64,000 nt of DNA. Source: Epiperipatus broadwayi. Taxonomy: Eukaryota > Onychophora > Udeonychophora > Euonychophora > Peripatidae. The stretch spans positions 5,935,594-5,999,593 of the forward strand of contig JAQFVV010012416.1 of the NCBI GenBank assembly GCA_028023455.1. Direction: 5' to 3'. A model generated the notes under the pieces. It worked only from the letters and a program-made list of their open reading frames with translations, was not told where the DNA came from and ran no database searches. Both the position numbers and the translations under genes were made by a program. Below are positions 22,930-35,215 of this stretch, piece by piece. Position 1 is the stretch's first letter. The number at the start of each line of letters is the position of its first letter.

Positions 22930-23169
22930 CATATCATACCATTTACACCTTTCTTAAACAGTTTATCAATACTCTTTATTTATATTTAAAACTAACAGTT
23001 TCGACTGTCTTCATCAGAGCTCATTACAATCCTATTGTAAAGTTGGGTTTTTAGAAATAGGATTGTAAAGAGCTCTGAAGATGACTGCAGGACAGTAGAA
23101 ACTGTTAGTTTTGATATAAATAAAGAGTATTGATAAAGTGTTTAAGAAAGGTGTAAATGGTATGATATG
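22930..23169. repeat. Foldback element, family C, with hammerhead-like core
   Basis: Arms 22930-23036 and 23056-23169 are inverted copies around a loop of about 20 nt. The left arm read on the minus strand carries a complete minimal hammerhead-like core: CTGATGA (23011-23017), a short GAC/GTC stem II and GAAAC (22998-23002). The right arm has the diverged form CTGAAGATGACTGCAGGACA then GTAGAAAC. No reading frame. The motif is the type found near the ends of Penelope-like elements. Confidence 0.75.
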
Positions 23170-23384
23170 CAATGTGTAATTTAATAGAAAGTTGGCTATT
23201 GTGAAGATTAAGATATTAAACCTCTAATTCACTTAATGATTTGAGGCTTTGATATATAGTGAAACAGCTTACAAGATTATTGAATGCAATTCAAATGTGC
23301 AATGATTAAATTTAATTGGTAAAAATATGTATGTATCAACATTAAATTACATTAATTAAGACATCAATTAATTAAAAAGAGGAG

Positions 23385-24302
23385 TTAAGTAAGGTTGCAG
23401 CATGTCAACTGTGCTTTTTAATATTTATTTTGAAGATATGTTAAATAAATGCTATCTGTAAATCTTATACATTTTATTATTCTAACTCTGACATTTGCTT
23501 TTTTTTTTTTTTTTAATAATTTAATAATTTAAAAAAAAAAAAAAACAAATGTCAGAGTTAGAATAATAAAATGTATAAGATTTACAGATAGCTGAGGATA
23601 AAAAAGCCTTCGGAATATGTTGAATAAATTGGAGGAATGATGTATAGAATATGGAATAAAAATTAATGTTGAGAAGACCAAGTATTTATGGGTAGATAGT
23701 AATACAAAAAGACTGTATGGTGAAATACATGATAACATAGTTTAGCGAGTAAATGGATTTAGATATTTGGATAGCTATTTAAGTGAGGATAGAAGAAGTG
23801 AAGATGAAGCTAAAAGAAGAATAGCATTGGAAAAGGGGGCATTTACTAAAAGAAAAGTATTTTGTAGATCTTTGAAGAGATAATTAAAGTAAAGATAACT
23901 TAAATGCTATGTGTGAGTGTACTATTGAATGGTGTAAAACATGGACAATGACAAAAAATATTAAGAACATATTGGAAGCCTTTGAGATGAAGTCATAGAT
24001 GGAAAAAATTAATTGGTAGAAATGATATATTAAGAAATTTTGAAAAGAGTAAATGAAAAAAAAAAGATTGATTGAGTAAGTTAGAAATAGGAAGTGAAAT
24101 TGGATTGGACATATATTAAGAAAAAAGAACAGTTTCATGAAAGATGTTTTTGAGGGAATGGTGAATGGAAACAAGAAGAAAGAATAGAAAAGATTGATCT
24201 TGCTAGATGATGTAAGATATGGAAAGAGATAAATAAGAGTGAACAGCTAAAACTGAACAATAAAAAGGAATGGAATGGAGAAATGGGTGAATTTGTGATG
24301 TG
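23385..24302 (+). pseudogene. LINE reverse transcriptase 3' fragment
   Basis: Conceptual translation in shifting frames gives, in order: QGCSM and LFNIYFEDML near 23393-23450 (palm segment before the catalytic box), NGFRYLDSYLSEDRRSEDEA near 23755-23814, RRIALEKGAF, then a C-terminal stretch WTMTK and further LINE-like residues to about 24300. The YADD region around 23580-23610 reads as IAEDKK and is broken. Stops and frameshifts are many. A palindrome (23451-23592) disrupts the catalytic region. It resembles RTE-like and related non-LTR elements; no active product is possible. Confidence 0.65.
23451..23592. repeat. Palindrome with T/A-run centre inside the LINE fragment
   Basis: Left arm gctatctgtaaatcttatac and onward (23451-23507) is the inverted copy of the right arm (about 23535-23592). 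Between them are a T run (about 23498-23514) and an A run (about 23531-23545). The right arm is in the sense orientation of the LINE, so the left arm is an inverted duplication of its catalytic region. Confidence 0.75.
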
Positions 24303-24594
24303 ACTGTTCTCTGGATCTATCCATAGGACAGAATACTATTGATGATCTATTAATTGGGTAGAAATTTAATAATAGTCAAGAATACTGATAATTCTGTTTT
24401 AGATAGTATTTACTTAGAAGCAAAAGACTATTTTTCTTTAGCCAGTAGTTTTCTGGATTGTTGATGATGTATCATTCATGAATATGCATATTGAAATTAT
24501 CAGAAGTTATTCCAGTGAGCAGATCTATAGTACAGTACACACCATTTTATATAAATCTTATTATTTGATATTATAAAACTATTTCTCTTTTTAA

Positions 24595-24965
24595 CAACAT
24601 CCATAATCTTTTGCCCTTTCTTCTTTCACATTTTATAATTCCTTTAGCACATTTCATTTTTTTCATATTTATAATCATGTCCTATTCAATTCTTTATTTT
24701 CATCTTTATTTCTTTAATAAGCATTCTTTCACATCATCTTTTCAATATCTCAGCACTTCTAGCTTATTCTAAGCAATAAATCCATTTCATTTTTTTCCAA
24801 ACCTTTTTTAATAATCTCCCTTGAATTTTTCTTTTTTCTTTCTAGGAGTCTAAGCTTCAACTCCAAATTAAGCTTCATTCATGGCAAGACACTTAATAAG
24901 CCTTTATCTTAACATTTATATTCAGATATTTTAAGACTCTATCTCACCCTCCTGTGAAATGCTTA
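24595..24965 (-). pseudogene. LINE reverse transcriptase C-terminal remnant
   Basis: Minus-strand conceptual translation gives, across frames, LNINVKIKA, KKMKWIYCLE, RSAEILKR and KEIKMKIKN. These fit the region after the reverse transcriptase palm in RTE-like LINEs (typical pattern W-I-Y-R-R-M-L-x-I-S-W, then N-x-E-V-L). Every frame is interrupted. It lies between two other LINE pieces in mixed orientation. Confidence 0.5.
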
Positions 24966-25087
24966 TACAGTGAAAGAGATTGGCTCTGAAAAATTAGTAC
25001 TAAGGAACAGTTCAACATTTATAAAAATTTTGGAGTGCATTACCATAATTTTTTGATAGTTACAGAAATTTATTAGATGTATTTATT

Positions 25088-25270
25088 AGTCAATTTATTG
25101 CATGAACTTTAGTCAATTTATTGCATGAACTTTAGTCAATTTATTGCATGAACTTGTCAATTTATTGCATGAACTTTAGTCGATTTATTGCATGAACTTT
25201 AGTCAATTTATTGCATGAACTTAAGTAAATTTATTGCATGAACTTTAGTCAATTTATTGCATTAACTTTT
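25088..25270 (+). repeat. 23-bp minisatellite, about 8 copies
   Basis: Tandem repeat of agtcaatttattgcatgaac plus ttt, beginning at 25088, 25111 and 25134 and continuing to about 25270. One copy lacks two bases and the last ones carry substitutions. It is contiguous, without spacers. Confidence 0.9.
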
Positions 25271-25594
25271 ACGATGTATTTTTTATTCTAGTGAGGGTTC
25301 TAATGTGGTTATTAATTATTTTAATTATATCAAGATTAAATCATATATTGTTAAAATATTTTATATGTATATAACAAAAGATTCTTAAACTTTTAAGCTC
25401 CAGAATCAAATAAGTTGTAATTAATACATCTAAAAAAAAAGAAAGTCGGCAATCATTTCTGAGTGGATGTTTAGGTCTTTCAAAATTCTAGCTCACCTGA
25501 CATATGGGGATTGTACAATGAGAGTGTTTGGTCTGGAAATTTCTCTGAGTGATAGTTCAAAATTTATAACAATCTTACAAATCTAAAGAATCTG

Positions 25595-26012
25595 ATTAGT
25601 TCATCATAATTAATTTTAGCCATCATGGATCTACTGCAGTTTGGTCTCCCCAAGTTTAATCCAGTTTCTTCAATCCATAGACTCTGTTTTCCACATTAAA
25701 CCAGCATACTCTCTTATTTTATCTATCCATCTCAAATTTGGCCTTTTTTAAAGATCTTTTTACAATCTTTTAAATCCAATTTAAAACTTCAACCATCCAT
25801 CTATTATCCTTTTTAGCAATATGTCCTTCCAAGCTCCATTTCAGTCTCAATTCTTTCAAAAATGTCAGTGGGACATGTTTGTTCCTTCAATGATGTATTA
25901 CATCTGATCTCTTTTGTTACTCCTAACATACACCTATGCATATTTTGTTGAGTGATCTAAAGTCTCTGTACTGCTCTTATTTTTAAGTAATCAGGTCTCA
26001 GATTCATATTAA
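25595..26012 (-). pseudogene. RTE-like LINE C-terminal remnant
   Basis: On the minus strand: LRPDYLKIRAVQRL, QQNMHRCMLGVTKEIRCNTS, DIFERIETEMELGR, then tail residues equivalent to the RPRxRPxxRWxDEIRxxAG motif (reading about FEMDRxNKRVCWFNVEN) and GLNLGRPNCSRS. This is the usual end of RTE-like LINE proteins and is related to the fragment at 42563-42733. Frameshifts and stops throughout. Confidence 0.65.
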
Positions 26013-29000
26013 GAATATATATATTGTGCCCTTTTCGATAGGTCAGTGATGGTTATAAATGGTCAATTATTAAAAAAATTTTAAAATTAATATTATATAG
26101 TATTTAATATTATAGATTATATGAAGCAGTAAATTTTTTTTAATATGATATATTTAATAATAAATATTGTGATGGTGAGAATTGTATCTAGTTCTATATT
26201 TTTCTAAATTGTTTTTCAAAATTTTATATAATTATTTTATATAATATAAGTAACAAATTTATTTAGACAGATAAAATCAGACTAAACACCGGAAATGACC
26301 ACGTGACTGTCTGAAATATTCTATGTCTAAGTACTGGTTTAAATTAATACTAATAATTAAAATATTAAAATAGTATATTATAGAAGTGGATAGAATTGTC
26401 ACACATCTTAATAAAAATAAGTAGTATGCATTTTATTAATTATTGTTTCAAAATTATTTTAAAGATAGTTAAATTATAATAGATAATAATTGATTTAAAA
26501 ATAATAATGAGTTAACATTTAAGTCTATTACGTCATGATTTTAAAACTTTAAAAATTGTTTATCAATCCAAGTAGGAATTGACCAATAAAAAAAATAGAT
26601 CTTGGCAGACAGTAAAAAATCGCGCCAACTAATTGTATAAACGGGGAGAACAAAAATGTGTTGACTCCAGAGCAGAGGTAAAATTTTAAGCTCTCTAAAA
26701 ATTTTTTTTTCTTTTTCAATTTATTAGTCGATTTTATTATAATTTTAATAATATCTTTGAAAGAAACCAACTGACAATTTAAAAATCATCCGAAGAGAAT
26801 CTTAGAATAAAATTTAAAAAAGTTTCTCATAGTAATGTTTCACTAACTTTACAGTAACCTGCCAGTGGATTCTATCGAAATATAATCGGAGTTTTCAATA
26901 GAAAATGGATAGATTCTTAAAACCAAGTTGTAAATTTTATAATGTTCCAAATATGTTAATATTATTCGTTGATATAGTTTATATAGCGTATCACTATGAA
27001 AGCTGCTTTCGTGAGTATAAAATCAATGAAAGGACATTGTGCGCAAAGTTAATGAAGATAATGGAAAATAAAAATAAGTATTATTCGTATAAGAATAAAT
27101 GGACAAAAGGAATTTTAATATTGAAATAGTTTGCATTGCTTTCTTTGAGATGACTGGAGAAAATACTCTAGAAAATAGTTAAAGATCGAAAGTAGTGTCT
27201 ATAAAATAATAATGAATGAAAGTGAAGTTTATATTTTACAGAAGAGAAATATAAAATATTGGATCCATGGAAAACGCAATTGGTACCGTAATTATTAAAT
27301 AATTGTAGTTTAACTAGAAATAAAGATGCATCAACGCGCCGAGGTAATATTCGCCAGAACATTAAAAAGCTTCGTGGGATAACTAAATAAAATGTTTTCT
27401 AATAATTTTGAATTAAACACTAAAACTAAAGATCGTCTAAACAGTTTATTAAATGAACTAATTTATTTAAAACTTTAATAAGCAGAAAGGAGAACATTCG
27501 GATAAAAGAAGAAATAATAAATATTATGGGACTAACCAAGATTTGCCGTCAGAAAAGTATGTGATTATGGTTTGAATTATTTTCTTTATTAATCTAAGTT
27601 AAACATTAAGTTTTAGATAGCGATAGGGAAAACAAAATACATTAATTCGTGATATAACATTATATGAAATAATATGTTTTGATTTTGAATTTTAAAATAA
27701 AATTGTATGTATGTGGAAATTTGTATATTTGCGATGCTCGAAGAGAAAGAAGCCTACTACGAACTCTGATAGGAAGATAAAGATTGTTTTGGTAACATTT
27801 ATAATTATTAATGATATATAATGTATGTTTTATTTATTTAGATCAGCTGAGAATCGAATGAATGTAGCGCAAAAGTTTATTGTTATTATTGTTGTAAAAC
27901 GCATTTTGAAAACAACACTCTAAAACACTTTGAGATGTGATTAGATTTTAAAAATATGCATACGATAATCATTTTATGTGTTATTAATATAGTTCAATAT
28001 AACCGATGGTTATGTGATATTTTCTGTTAATTTTCTGATTGGGATATTTAAATGTTATTTTAACAAAACGTAGATGTTGAACCTACAGTGTAATAAAGCA
28101 AGACAAATTGTTCTTATGGAATAGGGAAATGTTTTATATTAGAGAATTTTGTTTATTGTTTTAAAAAGTAGTTAGTATTTTATCGATGTTGGATACAGTA
28201 AAAATCTCGAGAGATAGTTTGGGTAGTGACTTGGTAGTACGTGGTGATTCGGAAACCAAGAGGATGTATTAAAAACTAGGATGCTACAGGGAATAAAATA
28301 ATAAGTAGTTTTAGATGTTCATCAGTGTAGTTAACAAAGCCCTACGACTGGTACACATGTTGTCTTGGACAGTGGTATTTTATATATTTCTTGTGAGTCT
28401 TACTAGATGTTTGGTAAAGCTGAGTAAATAGCTGTCACATCATACTTATCGCCAAGGTTATTAGACAATGAATGTCGGACCTATTCACACTGTTCCATAC
28501 ATTTTTGAAGTATATTACGGATAAGTTATCTATCTATCTTCCCGATATCCTATACATCTTTCGCTATCTTTATCTGTATTTCTTGCAACTACATCGTTAT
28601 ATGGTAAGTCTATTAAAAGGGAAACAATAGACATTTTAGAATGTATGTCATGCTATTATTTGAAATAAGAATAGTTAAGTATTAACGAAGAGTAGATTAT
28701 GATTATTGAAAGAAAAATGCAGATATCCTAAGAAGGGAAGGGGTTAGAGAATTATGTTAATTCCTTTTAAGAAATGAACTATAATTTTATAAAAGTATAT
28801 CCAAATAGAAATATACAAAAATATTAAATATAATTTCATGTTTTCTTATTGTTAATTATATTTTTAAAAAAATATAAGTATTGCATATTTAAAAAATACA
28901 ATAACATTCGATAATTATAGTATATGTGAAACTGTAACAGGTGATAATTAAACCCGTGTTATAGTATTATACATGAGTATGGCTTATGGAATAAACGTAT

Positions 29001-30070
29001 TATAGTTTACGAGCATTGGAGAACAAACGTTAAAAGTAATAATAATATTTGAATAATATGCGGAATAACTTATATAAAGTTACAAGAAAAATGTAATTTT
29101 CTTTTAAAAACCATATTGATTGTAAAATTATTATGATGTTATAAATGATGTTTATCCACATAGATAATTTATAATACAGTAACTTTAATATTAAAAGGTA
29201 AAGAATGGTGTTACCCATAAAATAGTTAAAATAAGTGATATGATAAACCTAATGAGAAATAAATAAATAACTTTTAAAAGGCATAATAAGTTTAATTAAC
29301 GATAAAAGAAATATAAATGTGTATAATTCAGTTATTATAGTGTAAAGAAAAATGAGGATATCCTTTGTAAATAGATGTAAATAGATTTGTTTGTTTTATT
29401 TATTTTATTGATGTTAATAAAATTTTAAGATTTGTTTATTAAAACTTGTGTCTGAGTTTTGTTTCTCTACATCATTGCATGAATTCACAGAGTATGTTCA
29501 CAACAATTAAACTAAGTATATGATTGTTGCACAAAAGATAAATAGAGAAGTATGTTTAATCTTAAATATTTATTGATGTTCTTGTAATTAAATAATTATA
29601 AATTGCATTGCGTTACTGGTCATCAATTCATTATCATAAGATTTTGCTAAATTATATGCAATTAGTTGCCACTTGCTTTATTTATCAGATTATCTAAACA
29701 CTGCCACTTATTAATTTTTTTTATTACTTAAAGATAAAAAAAAGGGGATATTAGATTATTAACTAATTTATTACAGATATAAATTTGCGATGAAAGAAAA
29801 GCTGTACTAGTTGGATTAGGCAATAAAGATTGTGATTATTATTATTTTATTATTAATCTAATTTCAGAGTAGTAAATTATGACATAAAATCCCTTATCAT
29901 ATTTTGCTACCATATGTTATTAACATACGAATAAATTTAAGAACCTGAGATTATTTCATTTGAGCTAGATGATTACTATTATTGTTATTAGAGATAAAAG
30001 ATTAATACTTTAATTGTTAAATGAGTCTTAGTGATTAGAAGTTGCGGAAGTCATAAGAATACTATGTAGT
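26013..30070. other. Long unrecognised region
   Basis: No repeat seen elsewhere in the window falls here. From about 26800 to 29400 base composition is somewhat less dominated by A/T runs than the flanks. The open frame at 26905-27129 (starting MDRFLKPSCKFYNVPN) has no recognisable motif. Nothing supports a gene call; it may be unique intergenic or intronic DNA, or a very old insertion. Confidence 0.35.
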
Positions 30071-30079
30071 TATTATATG

Positions 30080-30500
30080 TAATAGTAGTATAAGGGGGGA
30101 TAGTGTTCTTATGCCATTGAGGTGGTATCCGGTGGGATATTGTCTCAATGTAATCTACCTTGTCACCCTTATTTCCACTTCTAGTCTCATGAATTCCTAA
30201 ATATTTATTTGATTTAATTTTAAAACAGAACCTAAGTTAATTTTAAGAAACTTGAGCTAGTAAAGCATTTAATTGAATATTTCATTAATTATTAGAGCTA
30301 GAACCCGGTCAGGTGATTTTCACTATATTGTATTTATGTGGGGGGAAGTGGAGATGTGGGAACGGGGCGGTTAGATTGGCCTGATTCGTTTACAAGGGTA
30401 AATTGTGGCCCTCAATGTGATTGGCCTGAGGTGTAGTGGAGCTACACGCGAGGACAAGGGTTAGATTGTGGTGGCCCAACTTTAGGGGCCTGATACATTT
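30080..30500. other. GC-richer island, unassigned
   Basis: Contains gaggtggtatccggtgggat (30119-30138), ggggggaagtggagatgtgg (30340-30359) and several tggcc and ggcctga motifs (30377, 30422, 30490). The three short ggcctga repeats are spaced irregularly. No coding frame or tRNA fold was supported. It may be an LTR, an unidentified repeat or a regulatory element. Confidence 0.3.
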
Positions 30501-30529
30501 TAAATAGGTAGAATATATATATATCAGAA

Positions 30530-31300
30530 ACCATCCTTTTCAAATACATAGGCATATTTCCTTTTTAATATTAAGTTATTTCTACCAAACACATTCTATC
30601 CAAGTTTAATTCTAGAATTAATTGCATCCATTATGTTTCCATATGTATTAAAGATCTGATCAAAGTGTTTGTAGTTGTCAAATTTTTCTAATTCATGATT
30701 ATGGAATCTTTATTTTCTTCTTTATTTTTGGTTCTATTTTCTTACTTTTATCTAGTATCTCTTGCAACATTTCCTGAAGCACTATTTGCAAAAACAGCTG
30801 CATCATCTACAAAATCTATATGACTTAAATAATCTCATAATCCTGTTTAAATATTATAGTTTATAAAATACTTTTTGTAAAATTGCTGTAAAAAAATTTG
30901 GAAATATGGAATCGCCCTATCTTAATCTTCTTAATATCATCATGAATTTAATCACTGCTACTGGATTTTGATAAATATTCTTCAGAATGTGACAACATCC
31001 TAGGTCCAAGTTTTGACAATTTAAAGTTTTTAATCATTGAGAGTTTGATTTTATAAACATTTCCACAGTGATTAAAAACTTTAAATCATCAAAACATGGA
31101 CCTAAGATGTTGTCATATTCTGAAGAATATTTATCAAAATCCTTTTCATAACCTACAATTTCCAAAGCATAATGACAATTCATATTCATTTGATTCTTTC
31201 TATAACTTCTCTAAATACTTGGATATGATCCACTGTGCTAAAAATTTCTAAGTTAATTGATTCCCAGCCGAGAAAAATGGAGAGAAAAATTAATTTGATC
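30530..31300 (-). pseudogene. RTE-like LINE reverse transcriptase remnant
   Basis: Minus-strand translation, from about 31300 down: TVDHIQVFREVIER, then GDSIFPNFFTAILQKVFYKL, the catalytic box FVDDAAVFANS (aspartates at 30802-30807, intact), EMLQEILDKSKKI, and finally INSRIKLG and NLILKRKYAYVF. These are ordered fingers, palm and thumb segments of an RTE-like non-LTR reverse transcriptase. Stops and frameshifts abolish function, and a palindrome at about 30970-31145 separates the first two blocks. Confidence 0.75.
30970..31145. repeat. Palindrome within the RTE-like remnant
   Basis: Left arm about 30972-31040 (ttgataaatattcttcagaa and onward) pairs with right arm about 31072-31142 (ending ttctgaagaatatttatcaa). 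The loop of about 30 bp is AT-rich. It lies between two coding blocks of the LINE, so it is an inserted foldback or a local inverted duplication. Confidence 0.8.
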
Positions 31301-31446
31301 AAATGATTGCATTAGAAGTATTCCAGTTCCAGAGCCATTTAATTTAGGTTTGAATAATCAAAAGATGCTTCATTGTAATGGCAATAAGATACTCAGGTTA
31401 TATGACTGAATCACAGTAATAAGAGTGAATTGCTTTTAATAGAACT

Positions 31447-31655
31447 CTTAAATTTTCACACGACCCACCACTCTCCACACTATCTCATAACACTGATACC
31501 CTTGAACACATATATGTTGAAAAGATAAATGGGTTCAAGTGTATCAGTGTTATGAGATAGTGTGGAGAGTCATGTGAAAGTCTGTGCTCATATACACTAT
31601 ATATTACATATATAGACACAGGTATAAAATAAGCTTGTGTGTTTCAGTTATTACA
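31447..31655. repeat. Family A palindrome with terminal hairpin
   Basis: Inverted arms of the family A promoter region (ccaccactctccacactatc on the left; tatgagatagtgtggagagt on the right), then the terminal hairpin cacaggtataaaataagctt (31617-31636). The centre still has the postribozyme segment gttgaaaagataaatgg. The hammerhead core is deleted. Confidence 0.75.
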
Positions 31656-32235
31656 ACTCTTAAAGTAAGCTGGTAGACATACGATGCTTTATTTAATCAA
31701 ATGGGTGAAAATTTTAGACCTTAGTATTCTAGAATTGACTATTCAGCAAATACATAATCATAGTCATTAAAAAAAAGTTACTATTTTAATGGCAACTTAT
31801 TTATTTTCTACATACTAAAAGAAATTACTTTTTTTTTAATATTATTTTTCAATATACCTTTTTTTTTTTTTGGAAGGGTGAGCATTATAACTTTATTGTC
31901 GTGTTTCATAATTCAACAGGTTCAGTAATCTACTATCAATCTTATTACTATACTTTGTTCAATACTGACACAATTTGAGAACTTCAATGATATGCACTAG
32001 TAATATAAATAAGATTAATAGTAGCCTAAACATGAGTGTTTGAACTTTTTATTATAATGGATAATTAGCAATGCCTTTCCAGTAAAAGATTGTCGTTAAA
32101 TCCCCCCCCCCTCTATGTTCTGCGTCTATAGAAGACTTTAGAAATTCAAATAATTATTTGAAAAGGCAAATTTTAAAACATGGTATTAATATCATACAAC
32201 TATTTCAAAAATTTGTTATTAAAGCAAAATTATAG
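31656..32235. other. Intergenic sequence
   Basis: AT-rich; contains a T run (31858-31871) and a C run (32102-32111). No feature. Confidence 0.4.
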
Positions 32236-32239
32236 CAGT

Positions 32240-33500
32240 CTTAAAATCAAACAAACTCAGCTATGATCCAAAAAACTATCACCCAATATTATCATAATGT
32301 GTTTTCTATAAGCTTTTTTAAAGAATTTATATTAATGTGTGTTCCAATAATTGAGCTATCTACGTATAAATCAGGATGGGTTTGGACCAGAAAGAAACTT
32401 TTATTTTTAACTACTCACATTTAAAAAAGGGCACTCAAAAATAAATTTCAAAAATCGACCTACCTTTATTGATCTGACTTCAGCTTATGATTCTGTTTGG
32501 AAAAATGATCTTCTAAAAGTTACGAAACTATTAATTTATAATGTTCTTCATAAAAAATACAAAAATTTGCAGAATGGTCTATCAAAGGATTCAGTTCCTT
32601 TTTCTAATATTCAGTAGAATCTTCAGAAACAGAAAGCAGTACATTCATATATGCTAATATTACTTCCCAAAAAGGTCCTTTCCTAAAATAAAAAAGTCTC
32701 TCAATATGGATATGAAAATATTGAAATATTTTTCAAAGGCTGGGATCTTATTCATAATCCAATAAAATGCTATTTAGAAGTAATCTTGGATCATAGTCTA
32801 ACTTATTTTCCTCATTTATCTAAGGTTGGATCAAAATTAATTTTTAAGAATAACATCTAAGAAAAAGTTTTGATGCATCTACTTTGCAGACACCTTCATT
32901 AACGCTAAAAGATTTATCAGGTAAATGTTGCCTTGTTGGCAAAAAGGTTTCCATATTAAACTTCTGGATACTCAACTAAATATAAGTAAATAAATATTAT
33001 ATTACCACATTCAAATTTATTTTTTTACAGTGACTTTGTTCTTTTACATATTCCTCCATCAGGTATCAGAAGTGGCCACATAGAAAATGTATAAAAAGTT
33101 GTTAAGAGAATCAGACTTGCCGGGCAAGATGTAACTTTACCATCTAAACCTTTTCTTAAATCAAAATATGTTAAATTTGAACCGAGAATCTACAACTAAA
33201 GAATTATGGCATAAAAAATGGAATTCTTATGAGATTCTTTATCAAACAATAAAGGCAAATAGATTTAATTTTCCCTGGTCTAATTGGAAACCTATCAACA
33301 GCTTCACGATAACCTGTACTTATCACAATTATCTGATTTGCAAATGGAATTTAGCTGTCACTGATCAATATAAATGTGAATAAATACAAACCATGATCAC
33401 ACATCATTAATGATTGTCCAAACTATTCAGAATTGAAGATCTTAATAAAATCACTCATAAATCTATTTTCTGCTTAGCATTTCTACAAGTTCATTTATAA
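32240..33500 (+). pseudogene. Jockey-like LINE reverse transcriptase remnant
   Basis: Ordered motifs in shifting frames: FIDLTSAYDSVW (32463-32498, palm motif A with its aspartate), LQNGLSKDSVPFSNIQ (about 32568-32615, motif B), YANI (about 32650-32661, where YADD is expected, both aspartates lost), FKGWDLIHNPIKCYLEVILDHSLTY (about 32737-32810), SGIRSGH near 33060-33080, KKWNSYEILYQTI (33216-33255), WNLAVTDQYKCE (33349-33383) and HDHTSLMIVQ (33392-33421), the usual C-terminal zinc-ribbon-like region. It is the 3' half of a LINE. Many stops; not functional. Confidence 0.8.
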
Positions 33501-34735
33501 TATTTTGTTGTTAAATTGCATTAAAAAAGTTAATGGTAAATAAATAACAAATATTTCACTGAGTGCAAAAATAAATAAATATATATAATTGCAATATATT
33601 GGTATTAAGTTTATTTCTAGTATGGCCTGAATAGTGTTCTGGTTATTCAAAAATAACATACAACTTGTTAACTAAATATTTAAATCATTATTAAAAATAT
33701 TTACAGTAGCAAAATATATACACAATTTATAATTCAGAGGTTTGTCTAAATTATGGTTAATGAATTATGAATACATAATTGTTAGCCATACAATTAGTAT
33801 TTGGGATGGAATGTTAACACTCCCCTGTGAGTGGCTTGCCTCATGTGTAAGTATGATGTTAGTAGTTAGCAGTTTCCTGTTCTAGGTTTGAGCATGCCTC
33901 ACTGAATTAGTCTTTCAAAGGATCTCAATACATAGCAAGTTCCCCATCCTTACTGGAAACAATCTGATTTATTAACTTACTTTTCCAATTAGCCTGTTTA
34001 TATCATTTTCTATTTAATTACTTTTATTGTTATTTTAATGGCCAATTCAACTGTCTATATAATTCCATCTTGATAACATTGCCATCTGGAACAGTTCATT
34101 ATTTGAAGTTAAGCTTTTGATGAATTAGGATAAGTTCTTAGCAGTTAGTCTTTATTTCTGGTAGATGATATATTTTATTATGATCGCTAAGTTAATTATC
34201 ACTTTTATCTTTATAAGTATCCCACAAGGCTCTTCTCTGGCATCACTACTATTTCATTTATACTGAACCATTAAAAATGTTATGGTCAAATGGTTTATTG
34301 TTCAGGAGTTTATAAGAGATTTCATAACAAAAATAACATAACTGGAATCATAATCCACCAATCTTCAACTCCAGAAATTGTCACTCTAGCATTGTGCTAA
34401 ATTCTGCAGAAAAACCATTCATGATTGACTACTGATGGTTTTTAACTTATTTATCTTGGAATCCCAATCAAACAATTTTATTTTTACATGCAGTTATCAA
34501 TAGTTTTTAAAAAGCATTCAGCAAAATATGGACTCACTTCAAAATTTTTATTTTGGTTACAACTATTCATTTACTTTTCCTTCAATACATGTCCTTAAAA
34601 TTATAAGCTTTTCCCAAGTGAACTTATCTTACTATTCAAAATAATTTGTCATTGATAAATAAATTGAAAATCAAGATCAAACATTTTTTTCTCATCACCT
34701 TTTATCAGGTTTTTAAGGTGTAAAAGTAATAAATT
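33501..34735. other. Intergenic sequence
   Basis: AT-rich; nothing recognised. Confidence 0.4.
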
Positions 34736-34889
34736 TTATTCTTAAACCACTAAAACGTCACCACTCCCTATGCTTACGCAAGCTGTTCAAACAATAACAA
34801 ACTCTCCGAACAGCAGTGCCGACCAATGCAGCATAGTAATCAATAAATGCTAGAAGGTTTGTGCATAAAATCACTATCTAGTGCCTACT

Positions 34890-34955
34890 TATCCAATATC
34901 CCCAGATTAGTTTCTAGGTTGTGGCTTTCATTAGTGAGAAGCCTTAGATCTGAAA
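34890..34955 (-). ncRNA. Decayed hammerhead motif, family B
   Basis: Minus-strand core reads CTAATGA (34928-34934), changing catalytic G5. GAAA is intact (34911-34914) and the cleavage triplet is AUC before UGGGGAT. Stem I complementarity to ATCTAAGG is partly kept. Probably inactive. Confidence 0.6.
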
Positions 34956-35092
34956 GAAATGCATGTAGATCTTTGGATCTAGTCCAACCTTCCAGAAACT
35001 ACCTTTCACATCATGGCTTTATAGTTAACTAAATAGGTAAAGATGGATGCTGGAGGATTGTATTAGATTCAAAAATCTAGGTGCAATGATCT

Positions 35093-35158
35093 CCAGATCC
35101 AAAGCTTTTCATTGATGAAAGCCACAAACTAGAAACTAGTCTAATATCCATTGATTAC
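35093..35158 (+). ncRNA. Decayed hammerhead motif, family B
   Basis: TTGATGA (35112-35118) where CTGATGA is expected, so C3 is lost. GAAA (35132-35135) and GUC (35139-35141) are kept. Stem II is reduced. Probably inactive. Confidence 0.6.
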
Positions 35159-35215
35159 TATGGCTTGCACTGGGCAGCACTACTGTACTGAGAGTGCAAA
35201 TATTATTCTTGCTAT

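Larger units (their letters stand above)
34740..35215. mobile_element. Family B inverted pair
   Basis: A minus-strand family B unit (about 34740-34990) and a plus-strand unit (about 35030-35215) meet head to head. Shared landmarks: outer end actctccgaacagcagtgcc (left), gcagcactactgtactgaga (right), the hammerhead segment and tagatctttggatctagtcc beside it. The arrangement equals that at 46215-47215 and, centre-deleted, at 12041-12137. No protein is encoded. Confidence 0.75.

Noticed and set aside
23884-24174. 96-codon minus-strand hydrophobic protein
   Set aside because: It is antisense to a recognisable LINE reverse transcriptase fragment and is composed of phenylalanine-rich antisense codons.
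25088-25270. CRISPR array
   Set aside because: The repeats are contiguous with a 23-bp period and no spacers, and the genome is clearly eukaryotic.
26905-27129. Conserved small gene
   Set aside because: Open frame with acceptable length but no known motif, no promoter signal and no codon bias that sets it apart.
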